A stretch of 32,559 nucleotides of DNA from DASPSR01 sp035498715 (GTDB taxonomy: Bacteria > Nitrospirota > UBA9217), in assembly GCA_035498715.1 (NCBI GenBank), contig DATJZV010000011.1, forward strand, positions 1 through 32,559. Reading direction: 5' to 3'. Shown in pieces: positions 23,208 to 31,911 of the stretch. Position 1 is the first letter of the stretch. Each line of letters begins with the position of its first letter. Under the pieces are notes generated by a model. It worked only from the letters and a program-made list of their open reading frames with translations, had not been told where the DNA came from and did not search any database. A program made the translations under genes and the position numbers.

Positions 23208-25049
23208 TTAAGAATCAGGGAACGTATTTTCAACGACTTCTTCCAGTGAGGTGAGGCCCGACTGTACTTTCAGCAAACCGCTTCTCCGGAGAGTCTTCAT
23301 ACCCAGACTTACAGCCAGCTTCTTAATATCCATCACCGATGCCCCTTGGAGGATCAGTTCCTTGATCTCGTCTTTTACCGGCAAAACCTCGTAGAGCGCG
23401 ACCCTGCCTTTATACCCCGTACGGTTGCAGACCTCACACCCATCACCCTTGTAGCTGGTGACCGTGGCCGCTTCATCAGGCGTGAAGCCCGCATCGATGA
23501 AGGTCTGGACCGGGATTTTTTCGACTTTTTTACACTTTTGGCAGGTCTTACGCACGAGCCGCTGTGCCATGATGCAGATCACTGACGATGAAACGAGGAA
23601 CGGCTCAACACCCATGTTAAGCAGACGGTTGATGGTGCTCGGAGCGTCGTTCGTATGAAGCGTGGAGAGGACCAGATGGCCGGTGAGCGCCGCTTTGACG
23701 CCGATCTCCGCTGTTTCATAATCACGGATCTCCCCCACCATGATGATATCCGGGTCCTGACGGAGGAACGATCGAAGCGCAGCGGCAAAGTTGAGACCGA
23801 TCTCGTCCTTCATCTGCACCTGGTTGATTCCCATGAGGTTAAACTCAACGGGGTCCTCCGCGGTCATGAGGTTCACATCATCCTTGTTGAGCTCGCTGAG
23901 GGCAGAGTAGAGCGTGGTCGTCTTTCCACTCCCTGTTGGGCCCGTTACCAGGACCATACCAAAAGGCTTGTCAAGTGCGCCCTTAAAGTCTACGAGCTGA
24001 TCTTCGTCGAAGCCGAGCTTCGTCATGTCGAGCTGGAGATTGGACTTGTCCAGGAGCCGCAAGACGATCTTCTCACCAAAGAGAGTCGGGAGCACCGAAA
24101 CGCGGTAATCCATGGTTTTATTCTTGCCCATCTTGAGCTTGATCCTGCCGTCCTGGGGAAGCCTTCTCTCTGCGATATCCAGGTTGGACATGATCTTCAC
24201 CCTGGATATGATCGCATTTCTAATTTTCAGCGGGAGGCCCATGACCGTCGTGAGCATGCCGTCAAGCCGATACCGTACCCTGAATTTTTTCTCATACGGT
24301 TCGATATGGATATCGCTCACTCCCATCTTCGCCGCTCTCAGCAGGATACCGTTCACCAGCTTGACGATCGGCGCTTCAACCTCGGCGGAAAGCTGATCGA
24401 GGTTCTCTTCTTCGATGACTTCGAGATCTTCCACAGCTCCGTGGACCAGGTTGTCGAAGTCCTCGACATCCACCACGCCGCCGGTGTCAATATCATCAAC
24501 AAAGGAGTCTTCTTTTTCTAAATCATCGAGTGAGTAATCTTTGACGTCTACAGAAATTTTTTTCTCGTCCGTAGATGTTGTCGCGACCCCACCACTCCTG
24601 CCGGCAACAAGCGATTTGGCTCCTCCGTAATTTTTCTTGATGGACTCTACGATAGCGCCCTCAGTGGCAACCACTGCTTCAACATTGTACCCCGTCATGA
24701 ACTTGATATCATCAATGGCAAAAATGTTGGACGGATCGACCATCGCGATGGTAATCGTGGACCCGGTGCGGTTTATAGGCATGATACGGTATTTCTGTGC
24801 CACATCAGCGGGAATGTGCTTAATAACGGCGGCATTAATCTCGAATTTGTTGAGGTCGACATAGGGGACGCCGTACTGTTTGCTCAAAAACGTCATCAGC
24901 TTGTCTTCCTGGATGAAGCCCAGTTTCACCAGGATGGACCCCAGCCTGCCGCCCTCGGCCTTCTGTGCAGCGAGGGCCTTCTTTAATTGCTCATCGGTGA
25001 TAAGGCCCGACGAAACGAGCATTGCACCGAGCCTTCCTGCCATTGCCAT
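23208..25049 (-). CDS. pilB: Type IV pilus assembly ATPase PilB
   Basis: The product has 613 residues. An MshEN (GspE N-terminal) domain covers about 1-145 (GRLGAMLVSSGLITDEQLKK and a second helical unit), which in relatives binds c-di-GMP. A long acidic linker (about 165-220) follows, then the motor: SDIHIEPYE (245-253), Walker A GPTGSGKT (370-377), Walker B IIMVGEIRDYET and His box GHLVLSTLHTNDAP. The C-terminal zinc tetracysteine (CQKC...CEVC) is present. It drives pilin polymerisation with PilC. GAGGAG lies before the ATG at 25049; a promoter with a palindrome precedes it. Confidence 0.96.
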   Translation of the reverse strand: MAMAGRLGAMLVSSGLITDEQLKKALAAQKAEGGRLGSILVKLGFIQEDKLMTFLSKQYGVPYVDLNKFEINAAVIKHIPADVAQKYRIMPINRTGSTITIAMVDPSNIFAIDDIKFMTGYNVEAVVATEGAIVESIKKNYGGAKSLVAGRSGGVATTSTDEKKISVDVKDYSLDDLEKEDSFVDDIDTGGVVDVEDFDNLVHGAVEDLEVIEEENLDQLSAEVEAPIVKLVNGILLRAAKMGVSDIHIEPYEKKFRVRYRLDGMLTTVMGLPLKIRNAIISRVKIMSNLDIAERRLPQDGRIKLKMGKNKTMDYRVSVLPTLFGEKIVLRLLDKSNLQLDMTKLGFDEDQLVDFKGALDKPFGMVLVTGPTGSGKTTTLYSALSELNKDDVNLMTAEDPVEFNLMGINQVQMKDEIGLNFAAALRSFLRQDPDIIMVGEIRDYETAEIGVKAALTGHLVLSTLHTNDAPSTINRLLNMGVEPFLVSSSVICIMAQRLVRKTCQKCKKVEKIPVQTFIDAGFTPDEAATVTSYKGDGCEVCNRTGYKGRVALYEVLPVKDEIKELILQGASVMDIKKLAVSLGMKTLRRSGLLKVQSGLTSLEEVVENTFPDS

Positions 25050-25140
25050 AGAAACTCCTCTGATACATCATGTTAACGCTATAGATTTGACTGCTTTCGT
25101 ATCGGCCTAAAAATAAAAAACTTTAATTTTTCAATCTGCA

Positions 25141-25169
25141 ATATTACTGTAATATATCATGACTGTCAA
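25141..25169 (-). promoter_or_regulatory. Near-consensus promoter of the pil operon with an overlapping palindrome
   Basis: On the minus strand TTGACA (25169-25164) and TAATAT (25146-25141) are exactly 17 bp apart. The perfect palindrome ATATTACTGTAATAT (25141-25155) covers the -10 box and half the spacer, where a bound repressor would block transcription. The leader to pilB would be about 85 nt. Confidence 0.7.
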
Positions 25170-25197
25170 GACGGGGGGACACCCACGTCCAGACCCG

Positions 25198-26055
25198 TCA
25201 TCGAATATTGCCGATCTGCCTGGAAAGGGCGTTCTTCATGATCTGGACAGGAGCTTTTTTCCCTGTCCAGATCTCAAGGGCGATCACCCCCTGATACAGC
25301 AGCATGCCCCGACCGGCGAGCCGTTTCGCTCCACGCGACTTCGCAGCCCTGAGGAGCGTGGTCTCGGGCGGGTTGTAGACCAGATCGCAGACAAGGTGTT
25401 TTTTCAGGATGAGATCTCTGTGGATCGGCAAGGGATCGGTCCTTTTCATTCCGAGCGGCGTGGCGTTAATAAGACAATCGGCATCGACAGCCTCTGCGGC
25501 AAGAGTCTCGTCAGCATGGATGGATTCCGCGTCAGCACCGGTCTTCTTACGGATATCGTTCACGAGAAGATCGGCTTTGCTGATATCGAGATCACGAAAA
25601 GCCATTTTGCCGGCGCCGGCAAGCGCGAGACTAAAGCCCACGGCGCGGGCAGCCCCCCCTGAGCCAAAAATCAGAATTTTTTTCCCCTTTGGGCTGAAGC
25701 CTGCGTCTTCTTTCAAAGACCGGAGAAACCCTCTGCCATCGGTATTATGCCCGACAAGCCGTCCCTGCCGCACCTCGATGGTGTTCACTGCTCCGATCAA
25801 CCGTGCTTCTTCTGAGAGCTCGTCAAGATAGGGAATTATTTTCTCCTTATGCGGAACCGTAACATTGAGGCCCCCAAGCCCGAGAGGGAGGATAGCCCTG
25901 GCCGCCTCACCTAATCGCTCGGGATGTACGGCAAACGGGACATAGCACGCGTCCATGCCGAGCTTTTTGAATGCCGCGTTGTGCATGCCCGGCGAAAAGG
26001 TGTGCTCCACAGGATAACCGAAGATCCCGTAAATTCTAGTCCGTCCTGAAATCAC
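25198..26055 (-). CDS. aroE: Shikimate dehydrogenase
   Basis: This enzyme reduces 3-dehydroshikimate to shikimate with NADPH in aromatic amino acid synthesis. The start is the GTG at 26055: GGGGAGG lies 7 nt upstream, and the next residues (ISGRTRIYGIFGYP) match the family. The product has 285 residues. Catalytic K70 (NVTVPHK) and D106 (NTDGRGF) are present, as is the NADP motif GSGGAARAV (131-139). Its start overlaps the end of the DUF512 gene by 20 nt, so the two are probably co-translated. Confidence 0.95.
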   Translation of the reverse strand: MISGRTRIYGIFGYPVEHTFSPGMHNAAFKKLGMDACYVPFAVHPERLGEAARAILPLGLGGLNVTVPHKEKIIPYLDELSEEARLIGAVNTIEVRQGRLVGHNTDGRGFLRSLKEDAGFSPKGKKILIFGSGGAARAVGFSLALAGAGKMAFRDLDISKADLLVNDIRKKTGADAESIHADETLAAEAVDADCLINATPLGMKRTDPLPIHRDLILKKHLVCDLVYNPPETTLLRAAKSRGAKRLAGRGMLLYQGVIALEIWTGKKAPVQIMKNALSRQIGNIR

Positions 26056-27346
26056 GTCGCCACCTCCCCTTGCCACCCAGCCACGCAAGCATCTCGTTGA
26101 ATGTTTCCGCCGTGTGGATATGGGTCATCAGTTTTTCTTCTAATTGTTCGACGCGCATGCCGTCCAGGAAAACGTCGTCCTCGTCTTTCAGCGCGTTCCC
26201 AGGGATCAGCACCATGTCTCCTAGCTCCTTGCCCGTGAGCGCATGAAGGATATCGCCGCCGGTCAGTAACCCCGCCACGGTGACGGCAGGGCCGAAAAAG
26301 CGGTTTTTCACCGTTATCTGTTTCAGTGAAACGCCTTCAATCTTGTTCAGCCTCTCTGCGATCTTCTTCAGGATGCCACTGAATGACACTCCCGTGACCA
26401 GTGTCACCCTTACCGGAGCCTGTTTTGCCGGCAGCCTGGTACGTGAAACGTCGCGTAAAAATTCTGCGACCATGCCCACACCGTTCTCTCTCTGTGGAAA
26501 GTCTTCATAAAAACGTGCCGGCGGAACTGGTTTCCCTGCTTTTATATAGAATTCATCCGAAGCGAATACGAGACGGGTGCCGAACTGCTTTTTGTACCGC
26601 GCTCCAAGCGGTTCAATAGCCTCGATCACAGAACGTGCCTTTCGCCTGGTAAACGGTTTGAGCGGAAACAACCCTTCTCTCATGGCGGTAAGCCCGACAG
26701 GTACTACCGCTATCGAAGAAACAGCGGGGAAAAGGCCGGCCAAATCCTCCACCGTCCTGAGCAGGTGTGCCCCGTCATTGATCCCCGGTGACAGTACGAT
26801 CTGGGTGTGCATCCGGATACCACCTGCCGCCAGTCGCTTCAAACGTGACATGATATCGGACTCTTTTTTATTATTCAGGATAAATGCGCGAAGATCTGGC
26901 TCCGTGGCGTGAACGGATATATAGAGGGGGCTTAACCGCTGTCTGAATATTCTTGCCCAGTCAGACTCTGAAAGCGCGCCAAGGGTTATATAATTCCCGT
27001 ATAAAAATGACGCTCGAAAATCATCGTCTTTGACATACAAGCTTTTCCTGCACCCGGCGGGCATCTGATCGACAAAACAGAAAATGCATTTGTTGCGGCA
27101 TCGTTTGATGCGGAGGGGGGACAAAACAAGACCGAGATTGTCGTCGGGCTCTTTATCAACGGTCAGCGTCTTCTTTCTTCCACCCCGTTTTTGAACCTCA
27201 AGACGGAGTCGTTCATCAGCCGCAGAAAATCGAAAGTCGATGACATCACATATATCCTCACCGTTGATGGAAACGATCGAATCACCTGATTGCAGGCCCA
27301 GCCGCGCGCCCGTGCTTCCTGGCTGGACGTTCACGATTTCAAGCAA
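26036..27346 (-). CDS. PDZ-DUF512 radical SAM family Fe-S protein
   Basis: The product has 436 residues. A PDZ-like domain (about 1-50) precedes the cluster motif C83-x3-C87-x2-C90 (CRNKCIFC, then FVDQMPAGC), which fits a radical SAM type 4Fe-4S site. A TIM-barrel-like region (GNYITLGALSESDW, SVHATEPDLR) and the DUF512 C-terminal domain (about 215-420, TGVSFSGIL, GNALKDEDDVFLDG) follow. The chemistry of the family is unknown. The start is a TTG at 27346, directly after the stop of the HTH gene, with GGAG 7 nt upstream. It overlaps aroE, but this gives no clear functional link. Confidence 0.87.
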   Translation of the reverse strand: MLEIVNVQPGSTGARLGLQSGDSIVSINGEDICDVIDFRFSAADERLRLEVQKRGGRKKTLTVDKEPDDNLGLVLSPLRIKRCRNKCIFCFVDQMPAGCRKSLYVKDDDFRASFLYGNYITLGALSESDWARIFRQRLSPLYISVHATEPDLRAFILNNKKESDIMSRLKRLAAGGIRMHTQIVLSPGINDGAHLLRTVEDLAGLFPAVSSIAVVPVGLTAMREGLFPLKPFTRRKARSVIEAIEPLGARYKKQFGTRLVFASDEFYIKAGKPVPPARFYEDFPQRENGVGMVAEFLRDVSRTRLPAKQAPVRVTLVTGVSFSGILKKIAERLNKIEGVSLKQITVKNRFFGPAVTVAGLLTGGDILHALTGKELGDMVLIPGNALKDEDDVFLDGMRVEQLEEKLMTHIHTAETFNEMLAWLGGKGRWRRDFRTD

Positions 27347-27781
27347 TCAAACACTCCTCTTTGAGGCGAACATATAATCCACATATCCCTGTATCTGCGT
27401 TCTGGCCTCATCCGACACTTGCCGGAATTTTCTCAGCATAAGAATTTCATCGGCACTCATGATCTTTTCGAGGTAGTTGATCTGTTCTTCAGAAAGCGGA
27501 TACCTGCGTTTTCCGCGGCGATATTTTGTCTGGGATGGCGAAAGAAAAAATCCTTTTACTTCGTCGGGGACCTTTTCCTGATGAGCAGTCAGGATCAGGA
27601 CCGATTTGTCCAGGCTCAGCTTGTTTGCGATCATAATGAGGGTCTTGTCCTTTGGTATATGACCCTTATTAATGGTAACCCGCAAGAGTTCCGGGCTTAT
27701 GCCAAGCACTTTGGATGCGTCCTTCAGATTTTTGAACCCCTTCTTTTCAAGTGCCTGCCTGATCATATCGGATATTTTCAT
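27347..27781 (-). CDS. Small XRE-like helix-turn-helix regulator
   Basis: The product has 144 residues. The ATG at 27781 is chosen because GGAGG lies 8 nt upstream; an ATG at 27796 would contain that site. Residues 15-55 form an HTH of the lambda-repressor/XRE type (LKDASKVLGISPELLRVTIN). The C-terminal part (about 85-144) is basic then helical (RRGKRRYPLSEEQINYLEKI), with no sensor domain I recognise. An inverted repeat lies just upstream and might be its own operator. It abuts the DUF512 gene end to end. The target genes are unknown. Confidence 0.78.
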   Translation of the reverse strand: MKISDMIRQALEKKGFKNLKDASKVLGISPELLRVTINKGHIPKDKTLIMIANKLSLDKSVLILTAHQEKVPDEVKGFFLSPSQTKYRRGKRRYPLSEEQINYLEKIMSADEILMLRKFRQVSDEARTQIQGYVDYMFASKRSV

Positions 27782-27809
27782 GGGCCATGCCTCCATCGGT
27801 ATGCGCTAT

Positions 27810-27831
27810 CGTCATGAGAATTTATATGACG
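27810..27831. promoter_or_regulatory. Inverted repeat upstream of the HTH gene, candidate operator
   Basis: CGTCAT (27810-27815) and ATGACG (27826-27831) form a 6-bp inverted repeat around a 10-bp AT-rich centre, 29 bp before the HTH start codon. A self-regulating HTH protein often binds such a site. No clear promoter boxes are visible around it. Confidence 0.35.
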
Positions 27832-27881
27832 AATTAACGGTTTTTATACTTTGTTGACTGTTTGATGCGCCGCGAAAACTC

Positions 27882-28406
27882 CTACCCTACCATCTTTACT
27901 CCGCGCAGAACATACTGAGTTCCTGATGCAATGGTTACCCCGGCCGTCGCCCATTGCAGGACGGTCATGAGACCCGTTTGTCTGCCGTAGCTCATCAGCA
28001 CCAGGGAGAGCGAAACGACAATAAATTGCAATACCGTCGTGGCCTTGCCGATTATGGAAGGCTGAATTTTCAGATCACGGGTAGTAAAATAAATAATGAG
28101 GCCTCCCATCGTAAGGATTGCATCCCTGCTCACCACGATGATAACCAGCCATACCGGCAGTTTACCGAGCAGCACGAGGGTCACAAACGCCGCGAGAATG
28201 AGCAACTTGTCGGCCATCGGGTCGAGAAAAGCGCCCAACTGTGTCTGCGTTTTTGTAAGACGCGCTATCATGCCGTCGAGAGCATCTGTCACGCAGGCAA
28301 CCACAAAGACGGCAAGCGCCCCTTTGTAGTAGCCGTAAATCATCAGGTTTATGAAAAAAGGGACCAGGATCACTCTGACGAGTGTGATGTAATTCGGAAG
28401 ATTCAT
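27882..28406 (-). CDS. pgsA: CDP-diacylglycerol-glycerol-3-phosphate 3-phosphatidyltransferase
   Basis: This inner-membrane enzyme makes phosphatidylglycerol phosphate from CDP-diacylglycerol and glycerol-3-phosphate. The product has 174 residues from the ATG at 28406, with GGGG 5 nt upstream (a GTG at 28412 lies inside that site). The CDP-alcohol phosphotransferase motif D-x2-D-G-x2-A-R-x8-G-x3-D-x3-D is complete (DALDGMIARL...GAFLDPMADK). The protein has about five membrane helices and opens NLPNYITLVRVILVPFF, which is typical of PgsA. A strong promoter precedes it; the HTH gene follows after 100 bp. Confidence 0.94.
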   Translation of the reverse strand: MNLPNYITLVRVILVPFFINLMIYGYYKGALAVFVVACVTDALDGMIARLTKTQTQLGAFLDPMADKLLILAAFVTLVLLGKLPVWLVIIVVSRDAILTMGGLIIYFTTRDLKIQPSIIGKATTVLQFIVVSLSLVLMSYGRQTGLMTVLQWATAGVTIASGTQYVLRGVKMVG

Positions 28407-28453
28407 CGGCACCCCATCATATCATGCGGATAAACAAAGCAATAATGGAATAT

Positions 28454-28482
28454 ATTGTAAACATAATTATTTGTGCTGTCAA
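28454..28482 (-). promoter_or_regulatory. Sigma-70-type promoter of pgsA
   Basis: On the minus strand TTGACA (28482-28477) and TACAAT (28459-28454) are 17 bp apart in AT-rich DNA. The transcript would begin near 28447, about 41 nt before the pgsA ATG. Confidence 0.72.
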
Positions 28483-28576
28483 CCTTTTTCTTTTTGTTTT
28501 TTGGTATCACAGAACATCATGGGGTAGAGAATATTCGAGGTCCGGGTCATAAAGAGAGAAAATGCTGCGCGATGAA

Positions 28577-28620
28577 TGGAGCCGCTGTCAGGATTGAACG
28601 GATGACATGCTGATTGCGAA
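28577..28620 (-). other. Degenerate tRNA 3'-end-like sequence
   Basis: Read on the minus strand it ends in TCCA, preceded by a T-loop-like TTCAATC and an anticodon-loop-like TTCGCAA before TCAGC. It aligns with the better copy at 31912-31961 over about 45 nt with gaps and substitutions, in the same orientation. The T stem and anticodon stem no longer pair fully, so it is a remnant or a resemblance, not a gene. Confidence 0.35.
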
Positions 28621-28700
28621 TTGTATATGGAAGTTCCTAATAACCATTTTTTTTATCTACTTTGTTTTGTGAGGAACCATTCCTTTTTGAACGTTTTTCT

Positions 28701-28734
28701 GATAAGCATGTCTGAAGCTTATCATTGCTTTTTT
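28701..28734 (+). terminator. Terminator-like hairpin with T-tract
   Basis: GATAAGC (28701-28707) pairs with GCTTATC (28717-28723) around a 9-nt loop. Six T residues begin 5 nt after the stem (28729-28734). No plus-strand gene ends nearby, so what it would terminate is unclear. Confidence 0.35.
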
Positions 28735-28912
28735 AAGGTGAATAATATCGCCTGGTCTTCATCCCCTCACGCCAAGACGATCTCGATCCGGTGATAACAT
28801 CGTCGGATCAATGGTTTCGCCACAGTGGCTGGACTCAAGGCCCTCGTTTGTAATATGCGGTCGGCGATAAACTCATGAACTGCTTTTTTAACAGACTGCT
28901 CCTCCTGGCAAA

Positions 28913-31588
28913 TTACCGACCCAGCACCGCTCGAATTTTCTCAAGAAGTACAGACGTAGCCGTCGGTTTGTCGACAAAGTTCATTCCCTTCTCAAGGATC
29001 CCCTGCTGTTCAATGATATCTGCCGTATATCCACTCATAAAGATCACCTTGATATCGGGACGAATCTTCTTTACTTCGTCATACACCTCCTTCCCGTTTT
29101 TGTGAGGCATGATCAAGTCACAGAGAATGAGCTGGATCCTGTGCTGGTTCTCTCGAAACACCCGTACGCCATCATCACCATCAATCGCCTCTATAACAGT
29201 ATAGCCAAACTCCTCGAGCGTGTCCTTTGTCACCTGTCTGACAGCACTCTCATCCTCTACTAACAGGATGGTCTCATGCCCTGATGATGGCTGACCATGT
29301 TCTTTTCGCCTGACTTCTTTTGCCGCGGCCTTGACCAGCGGGAGATAGATTTTGAATGTGGCCCCCTCTCCGGGTTCGCTGTACACATAAATGAATCCAT
29401 GATGTTTCTTGATGATGCCATACGTTATGGCAAGCCCCAGCCCTGTTCCCTTGCCCACCTCCTTAGTCGTGAAGAACGGTTCAAAGAGATGCTCCTGAGT
29501 TTCTTTGTCCATGCCGATACCGGAATCGGTAACGGTGATCAGTATATATCGGCTTGATTTATGATCATGGGGAATTTCCATGTTGCTGTCGTCCACATCC
29601 ACTATACCGGTAGTTATCTCCAGGGTTCCTCCCTGCGGCATCGCGTCGCGTGCATTTGTCGCAAGGTTCATCAGCACCTGTTCTATCTGCCCTTTATCCA
29701 CTTCGGCGATCAGCTGTTCAGGGGCACATCGCACCTTAAACTCTATATTTTCGCGAATAAGCCTGGCTAACATATTCTGGATTCCGCATATGATATCGTT
29801 GATATTCAAGGGGCTCAGATTGACTACCTGCTTTCTACTGAACGAGAGAAGGTCATGGGTGAGTTTTGCTGCCCGCTCTGCCGACGCGAGTATCTGGTCG
29901 GCATTATGTTGCAATTGGTCATCGGGCTTCATCTTCATTTTCATGAGCGACACATAACCGATAATTGCCGAGAGGATATTGTTGAAATCATGCGCGATGC
30001 CGCCGGCTAAAACTCCGATTGCCTCCATCTTTTGGGCATGTCGGAGCTGTGCTTCGAGCCGCTTGCGCTCTGAAACATCTATGCCTACTCCCACCAGATA
30101 CCGCTTGTTGTCAACAATCATCCTGAATCCGGAAAACAGGAATGGTATTGTCATTCCGCTCTTGGTCACTATCGAGGCCTCGACTGAGGCCCTTCCAAAT
30201 TCAAACACCTCGCGCATCTTGCTTGCTGCCAGTTCTCGGTCTTCCCGGAACAGTTGGAGCACATTCATCCGGGAGAGCTCCTCCGTGGAATATCCAGTCA
30301 ACGCTTTCTCATTATCGTTCCCGCGGAGCAGCCTGCCTTCTTCATCGCAGATATAGAAAACTCCGGGCAGGCTGTCGATGATCGCGTCAGAGAAGGCTTT
30401 CTCATTGCGCAGTGCTTCCTCCGCCCACTTGCGTCCCGTGATATCCCGGATAGCAGTGATCCGCAACATTCGTCCTTCATATGGCAGAGACCTGCCCTGA
30501 ATCTCGACCGGAAAGGTCGATCCGTACTTTCTCTTGGCAAAACACTCATAACGTTCTTCAGATCCTGATCGAATGTGGTTTTCAAAAGACGTCAGGGACT
30601 CCGGCGCCACAAAATCGGACACTTTGTTGCCTATGAGATCCGAGAATTTGCATCCTAGTATCTGTGCCATTCTTGTATTTGCATCCACTATGACGCCCTG
30701 TTCGCTGATGATAATACCTTCAAATCCTGCTTCAGAGAGGCGGCGGAACCGGTCAATACTTTCATCCAGCTTTTGCTCAGCCCTTTTGTGTTCGGTGATG
30801 TCCCGGAAGACTCCCAGAAGGATCTTTTTCCCTTTGATGGTAACCATCTGCGTCAGAACCTCGACGGGCACTTCAGAGCCATCGGGACGAATAACGGCTA
30901 TTTCGCTGGGATGCAGTCCCTTCCTTCCTCTTGCGTCTTCGACATGCTGGGCAAATATTTCCCGATAGTATTTCTCCTTCTGCGGCGGATGAATATTGGA
31001 TTGATGGATACCGATGATTTTTTCTTGGGGCAGCGCAAGGAGCTGGCTCGCGGCAGTATTCGCGTCAAGGATGATCCCTGTTTCCGGGTCGGCGAAAAGG
31101 ATGGCATCCGGAGAACCTTCGAACAAGGCCCGATACTGTTCCTCGCTCTCTTGACGAGAAGCCTCAGCCCGTTTGCGCTCGGTGATATCGCGCCATATTG
31201 TATGAAAAACTGTGCGGTTGGATAAAGTCATTGCATGAGCAATGACGTGAACATGCCTTATCTCGCCCCCTTTAGTCCTGTGTTTGACGTCGAATTCGGC
31301 GCTCTCGTTATCGAGAACTTTCTTCATACTAGCCTGAACCTCTTCGGGACTCTGGAAGGGATTGACGTCGGAGATACGTAGCCTCTCAAATTCCTCTCTC
31401 GAGTACCCGAGTTGGCGGTGGGCAGCTTCATTGAATTCAAGAAAATTCCCCTGTGCATCGATGATTAAGATCCCATCAGGAAATTGCTTAAGTAAAGTAC
31501 GATAGAGGAGCTCCGTTTCGCGGAGCTTATCTTCGTTTTTTTGATTTTCGCCGTTGAGCTGTTCTTTTGTTTGATCCTTATCGTGCAT
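28913..31588 (-). CDS. Soluble hybrid histidine kinase with four PAS domains and a C-terminal receiver
   Basis: The product has 891 residues from the ATG at 31588, preceded by GGGAAG (a TTG at 31600 is less likely). There are no membrane helices, so it is cytoplasmic. Four PAS domains lie at about 25-137, 148-268, 276-386 and 396-511, each ending in a D-I/V-[ST]-x-R/H-K-R/W PAC motif. HisKA follows with H533 (GGIAHDFNNIL), then HATPase (NLATNARDAMPQGG, DSGIGM, GTGLGLA) and a receiver domain (about 772-891) with phospho-acceptor D824 (LCDLIMPH) and K874. The HDFNN type usually hands phosphate to its own receiver. No output partner is adjacent. The signal is unknown; none of the PAS domains shows an obvious heme or flavin residue. 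It is flanked by tRNA-end-like sequences. Confidence 0.94.
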   Translation of the reverse strand: MHDKDQTKEQLNGENQKNEDKLRETELLYRTLLKQFPDGILIIDAQGNFLEFNEAAHRQLGYSREEFERLRISDVNPFQSPEEVQASMKKVLDNESAEFDVKHRTKGGEIRHVHVIAHAMTLSNRTVFHTIWRDITERKRAEASRQESEEQYRALFEGSPDAILFADPETGIILDANTAASQLLALPQEKIIGIHQSNIHPPQKEKYYREIFAQHVEDARGRKGLHPSEIAVIRPDGSEVPVEVLTQMVTIKGKKILLGVFRDITEHKRAEQKLDESIDRFRRLSEAGFEGIIISEQGVIVDANTRMAQILGCKFSDLIGNKVSDFVAPESLTSFENHIRSGSEERYECFAKRKYGSTFPVEIQGRSLPYEGRMLRITAIRDITGRKWAEEALRNEKAFSDAIIDSLPGVFYICDEEGRLLRGNDNEKALTGYSTEELSRMNVLQLFREDRELAASKMREVFEFGRASVEASIVTKSGMTIPFLFSGFRMIVDNKRYLVGVGIDVSERKRLEAQLRHAQKMEAIGVLAGGIAHDFNNILSAIIGYVSLMKMKMKPDDQLQHNADQILASAERAAKLTHDLLSFSRKQVVNLSPLNINDIICGIQNMLARLIRENIEFKVRCAPEQLIAEVDKGQIEQVLMNLATNARDAMPQGGTLEITTGIVDVDDSNMEIPHDHKSSRYILITVTDSGIGMDKETQEHLFEPFFTTKEVGKGTGLGLAITYGIIKKHHGFIYVYSEPGEGATFKIYLPLVKAAAKEVRRKEHGQPSSGHETILLVEDESAVRQVTKDTLEEFGYTVIEAIDGDDGVRVFRENQHRIQLILCDLIMPHKNGKEVYDEVKKIRPDIKVIFMSGYTADIIEQQGILEKGMNFVDKPTATSVLLEKIRAVLGR

Positions 31589-31879
31589 AGAGCTTCCCAA
31601 ATTTAGTGGTTTAACAGCGCATATGATAGATCAGCTGCGAACAAAAATGGCTAATTACGACCGGTACCCAAACGATCCTGAGGCAGGACTCTTCTTTTTA
31701 TACAATAAAAGAATATCATACAACCTGTCATTAATCCATAACAAATCTAGCAGCTGAGGCAGTATGATTGATGAAGTAGACTTGTAGGGGAAAGAAGAAA
31801 CGGCAGATGTGTAGATGTACCTTTGAGGTTTACCAATGGTTGGAACGACGCTAAAGCGTTTTAAGAGAATTTTTGTGGT

Positions 31880-31905
31880 GCCCGTAAGAGGTTAATCTTA
31901 CGGGC
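31880..31905. repeat. Perfect 10-bp stem-loop next to the tRNA remnant
   Basis: GCCCGTAAGA (31880-31889) and TCTTACGGGC (31896-31905) form a perfect stem with a 6-nt loop, 6 bp beyond the tRNA 3' end in its reading direction. There is no T-tract on either strand, so an ordinary intrinsic terminator is doubtful; it may be a weak terminator or part of an inserted element. Confidence 0.5.
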
Positions 31906-31911
31906 AAATAG

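Larger units (their letters stand above)
28483..28912. other. Non-coding gap between pgsA promoter and hybrid kinase
   Basis: No convincing gene is seen in this 430 bp. It contains a decayed tRNA-3'-end-like sequence (28577-28620), T-rich tracts, and a plus-strand terminator-like hairpin (28701-28734). The stretch 28743-28912 has higher GC, like coding DNA, but only short open frames without fitting starts; a gene remnant is possible. Confidence 0.5.

Noticed and set aside
28743..28912. Minus-strand open stretch after the kinase ending in an Arg-rich peptide (TVAKPLIRRCYHRIEIVLA)
   Set aside because: It has no start codon with a ribosome binding site outside the kinase gene and no family resemblance that I can support; a remnant at most.
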